In this document: positions 28,018 to 36,628 of the stretch, piece after piece
Layout of the letters: each line of letters begins with the position of its first letter
Position numbering within the stretch: the first letter of the stretch is position 1
NCBI RefSeq assembly: GCF_900111095.1
Contig: NZ_FOGB01000011.1
Coordinates: 1-64,000, forward strand
Length of the DNA: 64,000 bases
Origin: Amphritea atlantica
GTDB taxonomy: Bacteria; Pseudomonadota; Gammaproteobacteria; Pseudomonadales; Balneatricaceae
Reading direction: 5' to 3'
Translations under genes and position numbers: made by a program
Notes under the pieces: generated by a model
What the model was told of the DNA's origin: nothing
What the model saw: only the letters and a program-made list of their open reading frames with translations
Database searches by the model: none

Positions 28018-28704
28018 CTATTGCTCCTGCAAACGTCCGTTATGCAGGTAGAGTCGCCGCTGGCAGCGTTGAGCCAGAGAGGTATCATGGGTGATCAGAA
28101 TCAGCGTGGTGTTGAGTTGCTGATTGAGCTGAAACAGCTGCTCAATGATCTCGGTGCCGGTTTGTTCATCCAGATTACCGGTGGGCTCATCGGCGAATAA
28201 CAGACTGGGTTGCGTGGCAAATGCCCGGGCGATCGCGACCCGCTGCTGTTCCCCGCCGGAGAGACGCGCGGGGGTATGCTGGTGTCGCGCCTGAAGGCCA
28301 ACCCGGTCAAGCCAGTCTGCAGCCTGCTGTTCAGGGTTGGGGTGCCCCTGTATCTCCAGGGCTAACTGGACATTATCCAGGGCTGTCAGTTCCGGCAATA
28401 GCTGAAATGACTGAAACACAAAGCTGATATGGTTGGCCCGCATTTCGGCACGGGAGTGCTCATCGAGTCCGGCCAGTGGCTGACCCAACAGTTCAACAGA
28501 GCCTTTACTTGGTTCGTCTAATCCTGCCAGAATACTTAACAGGGTTGATTTACCTGCGCCGGATGGGCCGATAATAGCGATGCTCTCGCCAGCCTCGGCG
28601 CGCAGACTGATATCAGTAAAAATATCCAATCCACCGCTCTGGTCTGCAAAGGTTTTCGCCAGGGCATTGGCAATCAATACAGCACTGGGTTCGGGAGTCA
28701 TCAT
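28018..28704 (-). CDS. ybbA: ABC transporter ATPase (YbbA/LolD type)
   Basis: About 228 residues from one of two adjacent ATGs (28702-28704 or 28699-28701), preceded by AAAGAGA. Motifs: Walker [11 protein letters not shown]-loop [17 protein letters not shown] (LolD/MacB-like), signature LSGGEQQR, Walker [14 protein letters not shown]-loop ITHD. The upstream extension of 41 codons would overlap tesA heavily and is rejected. Its start region overlaps that of the divergent tesA. Confidence 0.92.
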   Translation of the reverse strand: MMTPEPSAVLIANALAKTFADQSGGLDIFTDISLRAEAGESIAIIGPSGAGKSTLLSILAGLDEPSKGSVELLGQPLAGLDEHSRAEMRANHISFVFQSFQLLPELTALDNVQLALEIQGHPNPEQQAADWLDRVGLQARHQHTPARLSGGEQQRVAIARAFATQPSLLFADEPTGNLDEQTGTEIIEQLFQLNQQLNTTLILITHDTSLAQRCQRRLYLHNGRLQEQ

Positions 28705-29320
28705 GTCATCTCTTTTTGGAATCATCTTGTTACTGGTGTCTAGCTTAGCATGGAGCGGTACTGTTTTAGTCATGGGTGACAGCCTTTCTGCTGCATACGG
28801 AATCCCTAAAGACAGAGGCTGGGTCACACTGCTCGAACAGCGGCTGAACGACAGTCAGTTCGACTATCAGGTGGTTAATGCCAGTATCAGTGGAGAGACA
28901 ACCCATGGTGGTATTACGCGTTTGCCCGACCTTCTGGATCAGTATCAGCCAGACATTGTACTGCTGGAACTGGGGGCCAATGATGGTTTGCGGGGGGCTC
29001 CTCTGCCGGTTATAAAGAACAATCTCAGCCTGTTGGTGAGTCAGTCTCAGTCCGCCGGAGCTCAGGTGTTGTTACTGGAGATGCGTATACCACCCAATTA
29101 TGGCCCTCGCTACAGCGACGGTTTTAGCGGGCTCTTTGCCCAGGTGGCGGAACAGCAGGGCGTGCCGATGGTGCCGTTTTTTATGGCTCCAGTGGTATTG
29201 CAACCGCAACTGATGCAGGCGGATGGTCTGCACCCTAATGCGCAGGCTCAGCCGGCGCTTCTTGATCAGGTATGGCCCTTTCTGAAGCGCTTGTTGTCGC
29301 CTCAGAACCAAGCGGGATAA
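28703..29320 (+). CDS. tesA: Acyl-CoA thioesterase I / lysophospholipase (GDSL hydrolase)
   Basis: 205 residues. Periplasmic SGNH hydrolase cleaving acyl thioesters and lysophospholipids. Signal peptide 1-18 (ALAW-like end). Block I VLVMGDSLSAAYG carries the nucleophile Ser, block III is ELGANDGLRG, and block V DGLHPN carries the catalytic Asp/His. ATG at 28703 with CGGGAG just upstream. The start lies within two bases of the divergent ybbA start; the last 86 bases overlap the convergent kinase gene. Confidence 0.94.
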   Translation: MSSLFGIILLLVSSLAWSGTVLVMGDSLSAAYGIPKDRGWVTLLEQRLNDSQFDYQVVNASISGETTHGGITRLPDLLDQYQPDIVLLELGANDGLRGAPLPVIKNNLSLLVSQSQSAGAQVLLLEMRIPPNYGPRYSDGFSGLFAQVAEQQGVPMVPFFMAPVVLQPQLMQADGLHPNAQAQPALLDQVWPFLKRLLSPQNQAG

Positions 29321-30992
29321 CCACGATTATCCGGGTACCCCGGTCATGATTTTTACTGATCTGAAACACACCTCCCAGGGCTCTGACCCGTTCGCGCATG
29401 CCGATCAGACCAAAGCCCTTTTTGAAGGCATCCTGTTCGATATCGAAACTGCAGCCATCGTCACTGATCATAACCTCCAGACGGTCGCCACTGATCTCTT
29501 TGCGTTGTCCCTGTGAGGTTCTGTGAATATCGAGCCAGACGTTGCGCGCCTGAGCGTATTTGATGATATTGCTGAATGCTTCCTGCACCAGACGGAACAG
29601 TGTGATGTTGTAATCTTCCGACATCTCGTTGAGTGCACCGCGGTAGTCATGATGCAGGGTGATGCCATGTTCGGCTAAGCGGTTAGAGACAATACACTCC
29701 TGAATCGCGTCAATCAGGCCCAGATCGTCCAGCGCTGACGGGCGCAATGCCCGCATCATTCCATAGGTAACATCATAAATATTCTGAGCGATCGCATCGA
29801 TCGATTCGGCTGTCTGGTTGACCAGGCTGTTCTCTTCCGGGTGCACCCGCTTAAGGATTTTGGCATCGGTTCTGATCGCTGTCAGCGATTGCCCCAATTC
29901 GTCATGCAGCTCGCGTGACAGGTTGCGCCGCTCCTTTTCCTGTACCGCCAGCACCTGATGGGTCAGGCGACGATTTTCCACTAACTGTTCCCGTAGTTCA
30001 CGGGTGCGGGTATGGATTCTCACTTCCAGTTGCTGGCGCTCATTTTTCAGCGTCTCATAGATGGATGAGTGTTCGATAGCCGCTTTCACTTTCTGCCGCA
30101 GGTAGGCTGTCAGCATAAAGTAGACCGCGAGTGACGCTGATAACAGGATCAGCAGCATCCCCAGGTTGATGTTCTTGGGGCCGAACTTATGCACAATTTT
30201 GATCCTGAACGACTGGCCAAAACGAGTGACGGTGCGCTGCTCTTCAAGGGTGGGAAGCCAGATAGGCAATCTGGTTGTTGCCTCTGAGAGATGCTGATCA
30301 AGAATCTCACCGTTCTCATCCATCAGGCTGATACTGGCATGTTCGGAAAGGAAGCTGGTGTTTGGCAGCATCCCCTCTGTATCTATGATCAGTGATGCGA
30401 TATAGAGGTTGTCGGCTGAGGGGGCCGTATTGCGTTCAAAGAACGCCAGGAACAGACCATATCCGGTTTTGTTGTTGTCCAGAGTGAAAGGAGGGGAAGT
30501 CACCGGCTGATGATATTTGCGCACGAAACGGATGGTTTCGGTAAACACCGGATCAGTCAGCAGATCTTTGTTCAGCAGATAGCGGGTATCCGGGTTGAGG
30601 GGTTCGATAAACGTGATGGGAAAGCGGACACTGAAGTCATCCCGGGTCGGGTCAATACGGAAATCTTCAGCTCTGCCAAAATTGCTGCCGTCCACTTTCT
30701 GCTGTCGCTGAATCTGCAGCCTTTCGATATGTGGGTAACGTTTGCGCATCTCGTTGGCAAAGCTACGAATCGATTCCTGATCGTTGGGTGATGATGACAC
30801 CAGTACGGTAAAACTCTGGAGCAGCACTTCATTAATATAGGCTTTTTCGTAGATCGATGAATATACGAACTGCGCATCATTACTGAGATCTTTTTTGAGC
30901 CTGCTGTAGTCAGCATACAGGCTTAGCCCTGCCATCATAAGGGTCAGCATTAACCAGCCCGTGGTAATGAAGGGAAAATAGCTTCTTTGCAT
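29235..30992 (-). CDS. CHASE-domain sensor histidine kinase (NarL/UhpB class)
   Basis: 585 residues. TM1 9-27 and TM2 275-295 enclose a periplasmic domain that looks like CHASE: RFPITFIEPLNPDTRY, KDLLTDPVF and QPVTSPPFTL follow that family's pattern. A coiled coil (305-350) leads to HisKA_3 with His362 in SRELHDELGQS and an HATPase_c domain with GFGLIGMRERVRALGG. This kinase class normally works with a LuxR/NarL-type response regulator, but none is adjacent, so it is an orphan here. The C-terminal 24 residues (after VVIPL) are low-complexity and overlap the end of tesA on the other strand. Confidence 0.9.
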   Translation of the reverse strand: MQRSYFPFITTGWLMLTLMMAGLSLYADYSRLKKDLSNDAQFVYSSIYEKAYINEVLLQSFTVLVSSSPNDQESIRSFANEMRKRYPHIERLQIQRQQKVDGSNFGRAEDFRIDPTRDDFSVRFPITFIEPLNPDTRYLLNKDLLTDPVFTETIRFVRKYHQPVTSPPFTLDNNKTGYGLFLAFFERNTAPSADNLYIASLIIDTEGMLPNTSFLSEHASISLMDENGEILDQHLSEATTRLPIWLPTLEEQRTVTRFGQSFRIKIVHKFGPKNINLGMLLILLSASLAVYFMLTAYLRQKVKAAIEHSSIYETLKNERQQLEVRIHTRTRELREQLVENRRLTHQVLAVQEKERRNLSRELHDELGQSLTAIRTDAKILKRVHPEENSLVNQTAESIDAIAQNIYDVTYGMMRALRPSALDDLGLIDAIQECIVSNRLAEHGITLHHDYRGALNEMSEDYNITLFRLVQEAFSNIIKYAQARNVWLDIHRTSQGQRKEISGDRLEVMISDDGCSFDIEQDAFKKGFGLIGMRERVRALGGVFQISKNHDRGTRIIVVIPLGSEATTSASERAIPDQEAPAEPAH

Positions 30993-31068
30993 CGGTGTTG
31001 TTGTGTTCCGTGATCAGTTTATGAAATCCATATCATCGGCTAAGTGTAAACTATTTATTCCCAGAGCC

Positions 31069-31098
31069 AAAAAAAAAGCGCCGAAGCGCTTTTTTTGT
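31069..31098. terminator. Terminator of ilvE
   Basis: A-run, AGCGC-CGAA-GCGCT hairpin, T-run; symmetric. Serves ilvE on the minus strand. Confidence 0.8.
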
Positions 31099-31117
31099 GT
31101 GTGGTGACAAACCAACC

Positions 31118-32113
31118 TCAGATGCGGGTGAGCCAGCCGTGAGTGTCTTCTGCCAGTCCCCATTGAATATTGTTCAGTGCCTGACGCAGTTTCAGGGTTG
31201 TTGCGCCGATACCGCCATTGCCCACCGGGTACTCTTTACCCTTGTGAATCAGCGTGCCAACCGGGGTCAGTACCGCTGCAGTACCTGACAGGGCGGCCTC
31301 ACAGCCCGGTTTGGCTGCACGTTCCAGTAACTCATCAATCGTCAACTGGCGCTCCTGAACGTCCATACCCAGATCCCGGGCGATGGTCAGGATCGAATCG
31401 CGGGTTACGCCATGCAGAAAGCTTTCATCCAGCGCTTTGGTAATCACCTGATTGCCATCGATGAGCAGGAAGTTTGCGGCGCCGGTTTCCTGAACATCGC
31501 CACCGGGGCAGAACAGCACCTGGTCAGCATTAAGTTCCTGTTTGGCTTTCATAATCGGGCGTAGTGCGCTGGCGTAGTTACCGCCACTCTTAATCATTCC
31601 CATATGGGCGGCGCAACGGGCACCATTCTCTTCCAGCAACAGGCGCAGGGTCGTGTCGCCACCGGCAAAGTAATCGCCCACCGGCGACAGCAGAATATAC
31701 TGGCAGGAGGTGACAGAAGGGGTTGCAGCCTTACCTATCGCCGGCTCTGTGCCGAAATGGGTTGGGCGGATATACATTGAACCCGGAGGCTCAGGTACTT
31801 CATCTTTAAAGCGGCTAACAATATCGATAATCATCTGACCGGTGGCAGCTTTATCTATCTCTGGCAGAGCCAGTAACTGGCTGCTTTGAGAAAAGCGCTC
31901 GAGATTACGGTCCATGCGGAAGATATTGATTGATCCATCCTGATGACGGAACGCCTTGAGGCCCTCAAAACAGGTGCTGGAATAGTGCAATACATGTGCT
32001 CCCGGGTGCAGCTGCAGGCTATCGCTGCTGACGACCTCAGCTGCGCTCCAGCTGTTGCCATCAAACCAGGAGATTGCCATTTCCGGCATAAACACAGTTC
32101 CAAAAGCTGCCAT
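31118..32113 (-). CDS. ilvE: Branched-chain amino-acid aminotransferase
   Basis: 331 residues. Transfers amino groups between glutamate and the keto acids of valine, leucine and isoleucine. PLP Lys175 is in MGMIKSGGNYA; LHYSSTCFEGLKAFR (42-56), MYIRPTHFGTEP and CPGGDVQETGAANFLLI are typical of the longer BCAT type II group (also found in Bacillus and eukaryotes) rather than the E. coli form of about 309 residues. GAGGT ribosome site upstream of the ATG. Monocistronic. Confidence 0.93.
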   Translation of the reverse strand: MAAFGTVFMPEMAISWFDGNSWSAAEVVSSDSLQLHPGAHVLHYSSTCFEGLKAFRHQDGSINIFRMDRNLERFSQSSQLLALPEIDKAATGQMIIDIVSRFKDEVPEPPGSMYIRPTHFGTEPAIGKAATPSVTSCQYILLSPVGDYFAGGDTTLRLLLEENGARCAAHMGMIKSGGNYASALRPIMKAKQELNADQVLFCPGGDVQETGAANFLLIDGNQVITKALDESFLHGVTRDSILTIARDLGMDVQERQLTIDELLERAAKPGCEAALSGTAAVLTPVGTLIHKGKEYPVGNGGIGATTLKLRQALNNIQWGLAEDTHGWLTRI

Positions 32114-32345
32114 TGGTTACCTCGAAAAGATAATAAGTTGATTGATCTGTTGCACGCAGCGTGATTCAGAGAAATTTTCAGGCCAATGATTGTAATCAGC
32201 AATGATTAAAAAGGGAATCGGCTACCGAATAATAAAGCGGGATAAAACGAAGAAAATTAACCTGAAAGCAGCGAAATCCTCTGTAATTCAGTGCCGCAGA
32301 TCCCGTAGCTATCCCCCGGATGGGTGAACTGTGAATGATAAATGG

Positions 32346-32351
32346 TATACT
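32346..32351 (+). promoter_or_regulatory. Possible -10 of the waaC operon
   Basis: TATACT, about 41 bases before the TTG start. The -35 is poor (GTGAAC at 16-base spacing). If real, an upstream ATG at 32335 would not be transcribed. Confidence 0.45.
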
Positions 32352-32391
32352 GCGGCCTTATTTAACGCCTCTGAAACAGACAGGAATCCCC

Positions 32392-33393
32392 TTGAAAGTT
32401 CTGATTGTGAAAACCTCATCCATGGGGGATGTTATCCACACCCTGCCGGCGCTTACGGATGCGGTAAACGCTATCCCCGGTATTCGGTTTGACTGGGTCG
32501 TGGAGGAGGGATTTGCTGAAATTCCCCGGTGGCATTTTGCCGTTGATAAGGTGATACCGGTGGCGATCCGTCGCTGGCGCAAAAACCTCTGGAAGACATT
32601 TACCAGTGGCGAGTGGAAACGCTATCGCACGGCGTTGTCTGAGACGGATTATGATCTGGTGATCGATGCTCAGGGGCTTTTGAAAAGCGCGATGCTGGTG
32701 ACCCGTTACAGTCGGGGGATAAGTTGTGGCTACGATAAACATTCGGCCCGGGAATCGCAGGCTGCGTGGTTTTATCAGCGCAAAATAAACGTCAGCAAAG
32801 ATCAGCACGCGGTAGAGCGCACCCGACAGCTGTTTGCCCGGGCGCTGGGTTATGAGGTTCAGGGACGTGGTGACTTTGCCATTCGTAAACACTTTATGCC
32901 TGATCAGACTACCGCATCGGATTATCTGGTTTTTCTTCACAGCACCACCCGTTTTGATAAACACTGGCCGGAGCTCTATTGGCTGGAGCTGATCGATAAA
33001 GCGACTGCCGCCGGGTGGAAGATCAAACTGCCCTGGGGGAACCCTGACGAGAAAGCGCGGGCAGAGCGGCTGGCCCGGGATAGTCATGCCGTTGAAGTGC
33101 TGCCCAAACTAAACCTGGCTCAGGTGACGCAGGTTCTGGCAGGCGCTGCCGGGTGTGTATCGGTGGATACCGGCCTGTCGCATATGGCTGCCGCACTGGA
33201 CCGCCCCAATGTGATTCTGTTTGGCCCCACTGACCCGGGGCTGGTGGGTGGTTATGGTAAGGATCAGATCTGCTTAGAGGCGAAAACTCAAACTGACAGC
33301 GGCCGCGATGTCGAGCCTGCCGTGTTTGCTAATCTGACGCCGGAGATTGTGTGGCAGACTCTATCGTTACAATGCCTGAACGCTGAGGATTAA
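32392..33393 (+). CDS. waaC: LPS heptosyltransferase I
   Basis: 333 residues from a TTG start. GT9 enzyme adding the first L-glycero-D-manno-heptose to Kdo in the LPS inner core. It begins LKVLIVKTSSMGDVIHTLPA, the WaaC N-terminal signature. YDLVIDAQGLLKSA and VDTGLSHMAAAL (acidic catalytic/nucleotide site) follow. The TTG at 32392 has CAGGAAT at -11 to -5. The longer frame from ATG 32335 would add 19 residues absent from the family and would start inside the promoter. First gene of the core cluster; the next gene starts two bases after its stop. Confidence 0.93.
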   Translation: MKVLIVKTSSMGDVIHTLPALTDAVNAIPGIRFDWVVEEGFAEIPRWHFAVDKVIPVAIRRWRKNLWKTFTSGEWKRYRTALSETDYDLVIDAQGLLKSAMLVTRYSRGISCGYDKHSARESQAAWFYQRKINVSKDQHAVERTRQLFARALGYEVQGRGDFAIRKHFMPDQTTASDYLVFLHSTTRFDKHWPELYWLELIDKATAAGWKIKLPWGNPDEKARAERLARDSHAVEVLPKLNLAQVTQVLAGAAGCVSVDTGLSHMAAALDRPNVILFGPTDPGLVGGYGKDQICLEAKTQTDSGRDVEPAVFANLTPEIVWQTLSLQCLNAED

Positions 33394-33395
33394 TT

Positions 33396-34430
33396 GTGAA
33401 CTGCTCAGTCTATTTTGTATCAACGTTACTGCATCTTTTTACAGCGACTGCTATTGCAGGTGAGCGTGAAAATGAGAACGCAATACTGGTGTTTATCGAT
33501 CAGCCTGAGGGAAAGGTACCGCAGATTTTCCAGCTTGTTCAGCAGTGGCAAAGCTCTCCCTTTGCTGAGTCGCATCTGTTCTATGGACGCCTTAAAGGCG
33601 GTTTGAGCAAACTGAAAAAAAGGCGAGTACTGTTTCGGAATATAAAGAGCTTAATTGAAAGGCTGGAGCCTGATCATATTTTTGTAGGGAATGACCGCCG
33701 TATAGAGTTTCAGTATGGGATGCATGTTGCCGGGTCAAACGGCAAACAGGTCGTGGGTCACTATATGGATGAAGGCACATTCACCTATGTTGGACGTGAA
33801 GCGTCCAGTGGCATTGGTGATGTGGTCGTGGATAACCTGCTAAAAAAACTGTTCTATGGCCTATGGTGGAAAAATCCCCTGACGGTTGGCGAATCTGCCT
33901 GGATAAGTGAGATTCATGTCGCCTTTCCGGAGCTGATCGACCCGCGTCTGAAAACTAAGGTTATCCATTGTCTGTCTGCAGAGAGCTTTCAGTCGGACTC
34001 TCTGAAGCAGCTTTCCCAGATGATGCTGCAGGTAAACGGTGTTAGTGAGGAACAGATCCTCAACCTTGATGTATTAATAACGTTGCCCCATGAGTCGCTG
34101 TTTGAGAAAAATAGTGGCTACAAAGAAAAGGTGTTGGCTCTGTTCTCTGAGCTGGAAGGGGTTGTTGCCGTTAAATATCATCCGCGTAATAGCTGTGAAG
34201 ATGCTCTCGGATTAAAGCAGTATGGGGTTGATCTTCTTCCCTCCTCAGTGAGTTATGAGGCTATTTTACCTCTGTTGAAAAGCGAGGTCCGGGTTATTGG
34301 GGATGTCTCCTCTACCCTGTTACTAACCCGATGGTTGAGGCCTGAAATTGAAACGATCTCATATCGCAATGGCACAGAAAATAGCAAGTTTGAGCAACTG
34401 TTCAGTGATCTGGGCATACAGGTACGTTAA
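33396..34430 (+). CDS. GT52-family, sialyltransferase-like glycosyltransferase
   Basis: 344 residues, GTG start with AGGAT six bases upstream. The N-terminus CSVYFVSTLLHLFTATAIA matches the GT52 pattern (…VSTPLHLLNA…); HYMDEGTFTYVGR and VAVKYHPRNSCEDA correspond to the DEG and KYHPR motifs of bacterial sialyltransferase-like families. It would add a sugar, possibly a nonulosonic acid, to the outer core. No sialic-acid synthesis gene (neuA/B) lies in the window, so the donor is unknown. The DNA here starts to become AT-rich. Assignment by motif only. Confidence 0.6.
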   Translation: MNCSVYFVSTLLHLFTATAIAGERENENAILVFIDQPEGKVPQIFQLVQQWQSSPFAESHLFYGRLKGGLSKLKKRRVLFRNIKSLIERLEPDHIFVGNDRRIEFQYGMHVAGSNGKQVVGHYMDEGTFTYVGREASSGIGDVVVDNLLKKLFYGLWWKNPLTVGESAWISEIHVAFPELIDPRLKTKVIHCLSAESFQSDSLKQLSQMMLQVNGVSEEQILNLDVLITLPHESLFEKNSGYKEKVLALFSELEGVVAVKYHPRNSCEDALGLKQYGVDLLPSSVSYEAILPLLKSEVRVIGDVSSTLLLTRWLRPEIETISYRNGTENSKFEQLFSDLGIQVR

Positions 34431-34472
34431 CAGATCAGGCTCGCATGCAAACAGTATTTTAGAGAAAATAAT

Positions 34473-35156
34473 ATGATTGTTATTGGTTTTTATACAACGG
34501 ATCCCGTTTACAGCTCGGCCTATGAATTGCTGGCTCGATCTCTGAGGAGGGTTGGGCATCAATATGATTTTCGTAGTTTTCCACCAAACGAATGGAAAAT
34601 GATGACAGACCTGAAAGCCAGAATCGTTCTGGAAAGCCTGGAAAAATATAAAGAGCCTGTTCTTTATATAGATGCGGATGCTTTTGTTCATGAAAATATG
34701 GAAGAATATTTTAATGATATAAAGTGTGATATGGCCGTGAATGTTATAAATAAAAAAGACGGTAGTGAAGAACTTTTATCCGGAACAATTTATTTTGATT
34801 ATAGTAGTAAGGTGATTGAATTCGTTAAACTGTGGATGCGATTGATAGAAGAGAATCCGAGTCTTATAGATCAGCAGAATTTACAAAAGGCTGTAGAGGA
34901 ATATGATCATGGACTAAAAATACATCGATTATCTGCAGCTTATACCTATATATTCGATCGTCAGTATGTTGACGTGGATAAACCAATAATTGAACACCTT
35001 CAGGCTAGTAGAGAAATATATTGTCGAAAGGAAATGCAGAGCTTTAAGAACAGACTGAAAAAGCTTGTTGGTTTAAAAGTAAGTAAAGAGGAGCTATTGA
35101 ATCGACGGCATAAACGTCTAGCTGAACTCAATGATATGTTTGAAGGCCATGAATAA
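34473..35156 (+). CDS. Nucleotide-diphospho-sugar transferase-like protein
   Basis: 227 residues. GT-A-type fold suggested by the N-terminal MIVIGFYTTDPVYSSAYELL and the metal-binding DxD in VLYIDADAFVHENM (residues about 63-76). C-terminal helical, highly basic segment. Clearly AT-rich relative to waaC, so probably acquired. Donor and acceptor unknown; its position suggests outer-core or O-chain synthesis. A decayed relative of its C-terminal half lies at 36297-36615. Ribosome site poor (AGAGAAAATA). Confidence 0.65.
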   Translation: MIVIGFYTTDPVYSSAYELLARSLRRVGHQYDFRSFPPNEWKMMTDLKARIVLESLEKYKEPVLYIDADAFVHENMEEYFNDIKCDMAVNVINKKDGSEELLSGTIYFDYSSKVIEFVKLWMRLIEENPSLIDQQNLQKAVEEYDHGLKIHRLSAAYTYIFDRQYVDVDKPIIEHLQASREIYCRKEMQSFKNRLKKLVGLKVSKEELLNRRHKRLAELNDMFEGHE

Positions 35157-35249
35157 CTATTATCATTGTGAATAATTTAAAGAGGATGAGAGGGTTTATG
35201 TCTGGTAGCTGTTGCACTTATCTCATTCTTACTATTTAGAAATTAAGTT

Positions 35250-36272
35250 ATGATGAAAAAAATATTATTGGTGAAAATGTCTTCATTGGGCGATCTGCTT
35301 CATACCATGCCTGCGGTTACTGATGCGCTGGCAAACATTGAGGGGCTGAAGATAGATTGGCTTTGTGAAGAACCTTTTGTTGATATTGCCAGATTGCATC
35401 CTGGGGTGAATGTTATCCCTCATGGACGCTTACGCTGGAAGAAGCGTCGTTTTGCCTTAGAAACTTTGACAGAACAGTACCACTTCTACAAAGCATTACG
35501 ACAGACAAAGTATGATCTTGTTATTGATGCTCAGGGAAGGATCAAGTCTGCGCGTGTTGGGTGGTTGTCAGGTGCTCCTGTTTGTGGGCCTGATAAATAC
35601 AGCGCTACGGATCCTGAGACGAGAGTATTTTATAAACAGGGAATATCAACCCTGTCCGTAACAAATGCAGTTGATAAGGTTCGCCTGCTTTTTTCCCGTG
35701 CTTTGGATTATGAACTGGCTGGTGACGCTTGTTTTGGGATAGAGGCCGGGAAGTTAGCATCCTGTCCTGAAAACTGGCAGGGAAAGTATGTTTTCTTTCA
35801 TGGTACCACCTGGCAGTCCAAACATTGGCCAGAAAGAGAGTGGATACGTTTGCTTGAACTGGCAAAAAAGAGAGAGAAAGGTGTTCTTTTACCCTGGGCT
35901 AACGAAGAAGAACGGTTGCGCGCTGAGAGAATAGTTAGTCAGGCCGGTTGGGGAGAAATTCTGCCTAAAATGTCTTTATGGGATCTGTGCGGTATCATCG
36001 CCAGAAGTAATGGTGCCGTTGGTGTCGACACTGGTTTGATGCACGTAGCCGCCGCTATGGGCATCCCGACAGTATCGGTATTTGGTAGTACCAGCGTTGC
36101 CTTGACTGGAGCGCAGGGGAACAATGTTACCAATCTCCAGGCGCAATATGAATGCTCTCCTTGTAAAGAGAAGTGTTGTCCGCGTCTTGAAGAGGGGGAG
36201 CCCCCTTGCTATAGCAGTTTGCCGGGCGATTTTGTTTGGCAGCAACTCCAGAATCTAATAAGTAAACAGTAG
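35250..36272 (+). CDS. Heptosyltransferase (second WaaC-like, GT9)
   Basis: 340 residues. Strongly related to WaaC: KILLVKMSSLGDLLHTMPAV at the start, YDLVIDAQGRIKSARVGWL, and VGVDTGLMHVAAAMGIPTVS. It has a Cys-rich C-terminal segment (CSPCKEKCCPR) seen in several heptosyltransferase paralogues. It probably adds another heptose or a related sugar to the core. The existence of two WaaC-like proteins suggests specialisation rather than redundancy. Two adjacent ATGs (35250, 35253); no strong ribosome site. Confidence 0.85.
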   Translation: MMKKILLVKMSSLGDLLHTMPAVTDALANIEGLKIDWLCEEPFVDIARLHPGVNVIPHGRLRWKKRRFALETLTEQYHFYKALRQTKYDLVIDAQGRIKSARVGWLSGAPVCGPDKYSATDPETRVFYKQGISTLSVTNAVDKVRLLFSRALDYELAGDACFGIEAGKLASCPENWQGKYVFFHGTTWQSKHWPEREWIRLLELAKKREKGVLLPWANEEERLRAERIVSQAGWGEILPKMSLWDLCGIIARSNGAVGVDTGLMHVAAAMGIPTVSVFGSTSVALTGAQGNNVTNLQAQYECSPCKEKCCPRLEEGEPPCYSSLPGDFVWQQLQNLISKQ

Positions 36273-36296
36273 CTTTTGAGTGAGCCGGTTCGCTAA

Positions 36297-36615
36297 GTGA
36301 GGGTGTGGAAGAAGAACCTGCCGCTAAATGATCAGCAGGCGTTACAACGTGCTTTTCAGCAATATCAGGATGAATTGAAAGCATACTCTCTCTGCCGCGG
36401 TTACTCATATTTTTGACTGCGTTCATGAGGCGGTTAAATGTCTTGTTATTGAGCTTCTACAAGTCAGTATATCAATTTACTGTAGAGAAAATATGAAAAC
36501 ACTTAAGAGTAGGTTTGGAAAGTATTTGAGGCTGAAGGTACAGCCTGCGGGACTATTAAAAAGAAGGTATCCGCGGATTTATGAGCTTAATCAAGTTTGT
36601 TCTGAAGTAATATAA
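36297..36615 (+). pseudogene. Decayed paralogue of the 34473 glycosyltransferase (C-terminal half)
   Basis: Frame 1 reads VWKKNLPLNDQQALQRAFQQ then YQDELK; a frameshift near 36378 gives HTLSAAVTHIFD, later VIELLQVSISIYCRENMKTL and SRFGKYLRLKVQPAGLLKRR. This aligns with LWMRLIEENPSLIDQQNLQK, IHRLSAAYTYIFD, IIEHLQASREIYCRKEMQSF and NRLKKLVGLKVSKEELLNRR of the intact protein at 34473-35156. The N-terminal half is missing. A 40-codon ATG frame at 36493-36615 is the tail end and is not a gene on its own. Confidence 0.8.
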
Positions 36616-36628
36616 CAGGAAGTTAGTA

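Noticed and set aside
28580-28702. N-terminal extension of tesA into ybbA
   Set aside because: The methionine at 28703 begins the signal peptide and has a ribosome site; the extension is antisense to ybbA.
32335-32391. N-terminal extension of waaC
   Set aside because: The family starts at the downstream TTG with a ribosome site; the extension overlaps a -10-like box.
36493-36615. A 40-codon ATG frame
   Set aside because: It is the C-terminal tail of the decayed glycosyltransferase at 36297-36615, not an independent gene.
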